64,000 nucleotides of DNA from Lingula anatina (Eukaryota; Brachiopoda; Lingulata; Lingulida; Lingulidae): positions 398,764-462,763 of the forward strand of contig NW_019775081.1 in assembly GCF_001039355.2 (NCBI RefSeq). The letters run 5' to 3'. Shown here piece by piece: positions 61,299 to 64,000 of this stretch. Every line of letters starts with the position of its first letter. The stretch's first letter is position 1. Position numbers and translations under genes: made by a program. The notes below the pieces were generated by a model. It was not told the DNA's origin. It saw nothing but the letters and a program-made list of their open reading frames with translations, and ran no database searches.

Positions 61299-63432
61299 TC
61301 ACATGAGCAATTTCACTGTGCCGTCACCTTGCGTAAATCGTGACGTTCCCAGTGTTAACTGCTTAAGTGCAGGGCCCAGGTCCTCAATCTTGACTGACCC
61401 ACTGCGAGCATTCATGCCGCCGTAGATCCCCTCCACGCTGTACTTGTAGCTGTTGCCGTTCTGAAGGTCGATCTGCATGTTGGCTTTGTACACCGTGTCT
61501 ATAGAGTCGGCGTACATGGTACCTGTGGCGTACAAAAGGCGGTTTGGGGGGCACTTGATCGGCCATTCCCACGTGCGCTCTTCCGTTGTCGTTGTGAACC
61601 TACCGTATGAGGCAAGCGCGGTGACCTTCCAGGTTGAACTGGCCCCGACGTCTGCAACCCCTGGGATACCCCCGGAGACCGTTGTCTGCAAAGAGAACTC
61701 CAAAGCCGTGGTTATGCCCCACTGTCGCGTAATGGTGACGGATCGGGAACCCTTCAGGGTGTAGGTCTGTTCTACGGAAGATTCATTTGTGATCCTCTGC
61801 TGGACGACGGTTTCCGGAACCGAGGCGACAATTTCCGTGTCCAGATTTGGGTAGGTGACGTCTACCAAGCGTGCCTGCTTAATTGGATGCAGTATAGCGA
61901 ACCCCAGACTGTCGACGTCCTCGCCTCCGGCACCGAACATTCCGCAGACGATGCCAGAGCCCATATCCGGACAGTAACGGCCGTCCTCTTCCAACCATCT
62001 CGAGAAGATTCCCCAATCGCGCCCTTTGTCCGTCTGCAACCAGATGGCGCCGAGACGATGATTCCCGCCAGAGCTGGTCTCTCCGCTGGCTTGGATGTTG
62101 AGCTTGGTCAGCTTCTCGCCGGTGTTCAAGCGGAATTCGCTGGAAGCTCCAGATCGCTTCCCAACAAGGTGAGACTTCCCGTCGCTCATCCACATCTCCA
62201 CTCCACGGATACGCCAATCGTCTTTCCAGGCTTTTAGCCTGGTCATGATGGCTCCATCGTCCAGTCTGACGTACGTGAACGGCGTTCCGCCGTTTCCGCC
62301 AGAGGCCTGAAAAGGAAAGTAGGTCTTAGTACTAGTTACTATACATAAAAATTTCCCTCTCAAGTCCCCCTAATCCTCAAAAATATAATAATAATATTTA
62401 TAATTATACTAATAACGCCAATTCCATGAACCCCTCTCAGCAGGCATAGTGACATTTGATCAACGTTGAATTAAATAGGGTGGGTTGTTGATCTACCTAA
62501 ATTCAACGTCGAATCAATGTTGATCCGGACACATCATAAAGTCATCATAATTCGACGTTGTTTCAACGTTGTAGTTTGGTCACCGTGATGCTATTTTGCC
62601 GTCTAACGCGTCATACTTCTACACACATTCAGGCTAAAAGCGTGTTACATGCTTACATGTTGAAATGAAACGTGCTTAGGCTAAACGCGTTGAAAAAATG
62701 AGACAAAAAAGGCGCTTAGGAATGTATTTGAAGCTAACGCCGTTTTGACAGTGTAAGTGATAATTGTGCACCTGAGTTTCTGAATAAAAAAGAAAAACAT
62801 TTCAAGTCATTTTAATGGCTTTGTCTAGCAACTGGGGTTGATACAATGTTGTTATTTGACGTTGATCAAATTTTCAAATCCAATCCAACGTCTTTTCAAC
62901 GTTGAAGTTCAACATTGTTTCATTTTGAAACAACATGATTTCCCGTTGGGCAAGTGCACTACCACCCAAGCCTACCAGCTTTTTCTTTGGTAGTTCACTC
63001 TTAGTGCTGATCTACAACCTCAATAGGGCGTGCTGTACACTATTGTGCTGCAAAATTGGCGGGGATCTGCACTTGCAGCAGTAACAGGTTTATATTTTAA
63101 TATTTTAGTATTTAAAAATACCACCCTTTTCCATTAACTTTTGTGTAAGTTCAGTGAATGGTTTTGTTAAGTGGCATATAGTACCTCATTAAACAAGCAC
63201 CAATTCTGTAAAGCCACTTTCTCAGCGAAAGTGCAATGTCAAAGTTCAAATAAACTGCAAAATGTAGCTTAAAAACGTGCATAATTAAGACAAGGATATA
63301 TTTTTTCAAATACAATTTTTGCGACGAACACCGTACCGATCTGTAGTACATTCATTGTGGTAAGAATTGATATACCTGATTGGTGGTGAAAAACCTCTTG
63401 TCAATGCTGCTGAATTCTCTGAGGTATGGCAT
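61299..63432 (-). CDS. Jacalin-like/aerolysin-like pore-forming protein, copy C
   Basis: Exons 63432-63376 and 62306-61299 on the minus strand give 354 residues, intact, with the same start, phase and two-domain order as A and B. Exon 1 begins MPYLREFSSIDKRFF, against MPHLKEFSSIDKRYF in A. The pore-forming module reads ADVGASS at the position that differs in B, and the tail ends GDGTVKLLM. Exon 2 is the same length as in B (1008 bases). The intron holds an insert rich in CAACGTTGA words. The TATA box has changed by one base relative to A and B. Confidence 0.9.
62434..62955. mobile_element. Non-autonomous insert with AACGTTGA words in the copy C intron
   Basis: It is bounded by CTCAGCAGGCATAGTGACAT and TTTCCCGTTGGGCAAG, a weak inverted pair of CCCA-C-GG type. 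The flanking intron sequence is continuous in copy A at about 48223, an empty site. The interior repeats AACGTTGA in both orientations at both ends. It has no coding capacity. Confidence 0.65.
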
Positions 63433-63531
63433 TCTGGAATATAGTGCTGTGATTCTTTGGTCCTGGATGGATTTGGTGTCTAACCAGGGGAGACAGCGTT
63501 ACAGGTGGGAAGATATGAAGCACGGGCGCCG

Positions 63532-63581
63532 TATTTATGCGCGCTTTCCACGCCTCCTAATGCACAGCCGACGCTGATTGG
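63532..63581 (-). promoter_or_regulatory. Copy C promoter: altered TATA and CCAAT box
   Basis: CCAATC (63581-63576) is intact. The TATA element reads CATAAATA (63539-63532), a T-to-C change in its first base, so strength may differ from copies A and B. Confidence 0.65.
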
Positions 63582-64000
63582 TTGTCCTAGTAATGTCGTA
63601 TATCAGAGTAGGTGTTTTGGCTGCTGTGACTTTGTTGCACTGACTACCGGTTCACTCCAGTATTTATTATAACGTTTGATATGCATCAAAAAGCAATTTG
63701 ATGACCTTGTTTATGGTCGCTTTTTCCATTTGCTGACACACATGTCAACTAGAAACAAACCGGACGAATACTGAATATTTTCATACACCTGAATACCATG
63801 AACCCTGTAAGCCCACAGTTAAGCCCACAGGCAGAAATATCACACTGTACTTTTTTTACCCCAGAATACAGTCATTGACAATAGATACATTTATGACCAT
63901 TTTATACGGCAGATTGGAAATCAAGGTTATCTATCTATCTATCTACATCTGTGTGTGTGTCAAGGTGAAGCTCGAAAAAGGAACAAAGCTGCTTTAAATG

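Noticed and set aside
1..64000. CRISPR arrays, bacterial operons, rRNA or tRNA genes
   Set aside because: The window is a eukaryotic nuclear sequence with introns; no tRNA cloverleaf or rRNA segment was recognised by eye, although a tRNA scan was not possible.

Overview
This is a eukaryotic, animal nuclear window of about 64 kb. The evidence is many short exons with GT-AG introns, AT-rich non-coding DNA, abundant microsatellites, small inverted-repeat transposons (MITEs), a Tc1-like relic and assembly gaps (N runs at 1958-2179 and 15203-15227, and a single N at 12152). The base composition, intron style and the gene set (ciliary MYND protein, membrane-anchored copine, jacalin-aerolysin pore-forming proteins) fit a marine invertebrate. 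A lophotrochozoan such as a mollusc is my best guess, but the species cannot be fixed from the sequence alone.

Layout. (1) 219-3829 (+): 3' part of an unrecognised multi-exon gene that crosses the first gap. (2) 5312-9427 (-): ZMYND12, complete, head to head with (3) 9497-11765 (+): PPP1R7/SDS22, of which only the first five exons are present. (4) 15285-23794 (-): GMPS, 17 coding exons, complete, plus a 5' non-coding exon near 25108, head to head with (5) 26041-28370 (+): a five-exon gene for an unrecognised 300-residue protein. (6) 31575-37098 (-): a membrane-anchored copine-domain protein with a pair of apparently mutually exclusive exons, head to head with (7) 38077-44790 (+): CSTF1, complete in 12 exons. 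(8) 45976-46630 (+): a possible small two-exon gene. (9) 47057-63432 (-): three tandem copies of a two-exon jacalin-like/aerolysin-like pore-forming protein gene, each with its own CCAAT and TATA elements, inside a segmental duplication of about 4-5 kb. A dead Tc1-like element lies between copies two and three.

The left 45 kb is mostly housekeeping and ciliary genes in three divergent pairs: GMP synthesis, PP1 regulation, mRNA 3' end formation and a dynein/axoneme-associated protein. The right 18 kb is an expanded accessory locus of putative innate-defence or venom-type pore-forming proteins. Exon models were built by hand. For ZMYND12, GMPS, CSTF1, the copine and the 300-residue gene, the joined exons give an uninterrupted frame, and for ZMYND12, GMPS and CSTF1 the length is close to that of known family members.

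Points most worth a second look are the mutually exclusive exon pair in the copine gene, the ZMYND12 stop codon inside a minisatellite made of its own last exon, repeated local duplications anchored at splice sites, the missing half of PPP1R7, and the tandem pore-former array with a shifted C-terminus in one copy.
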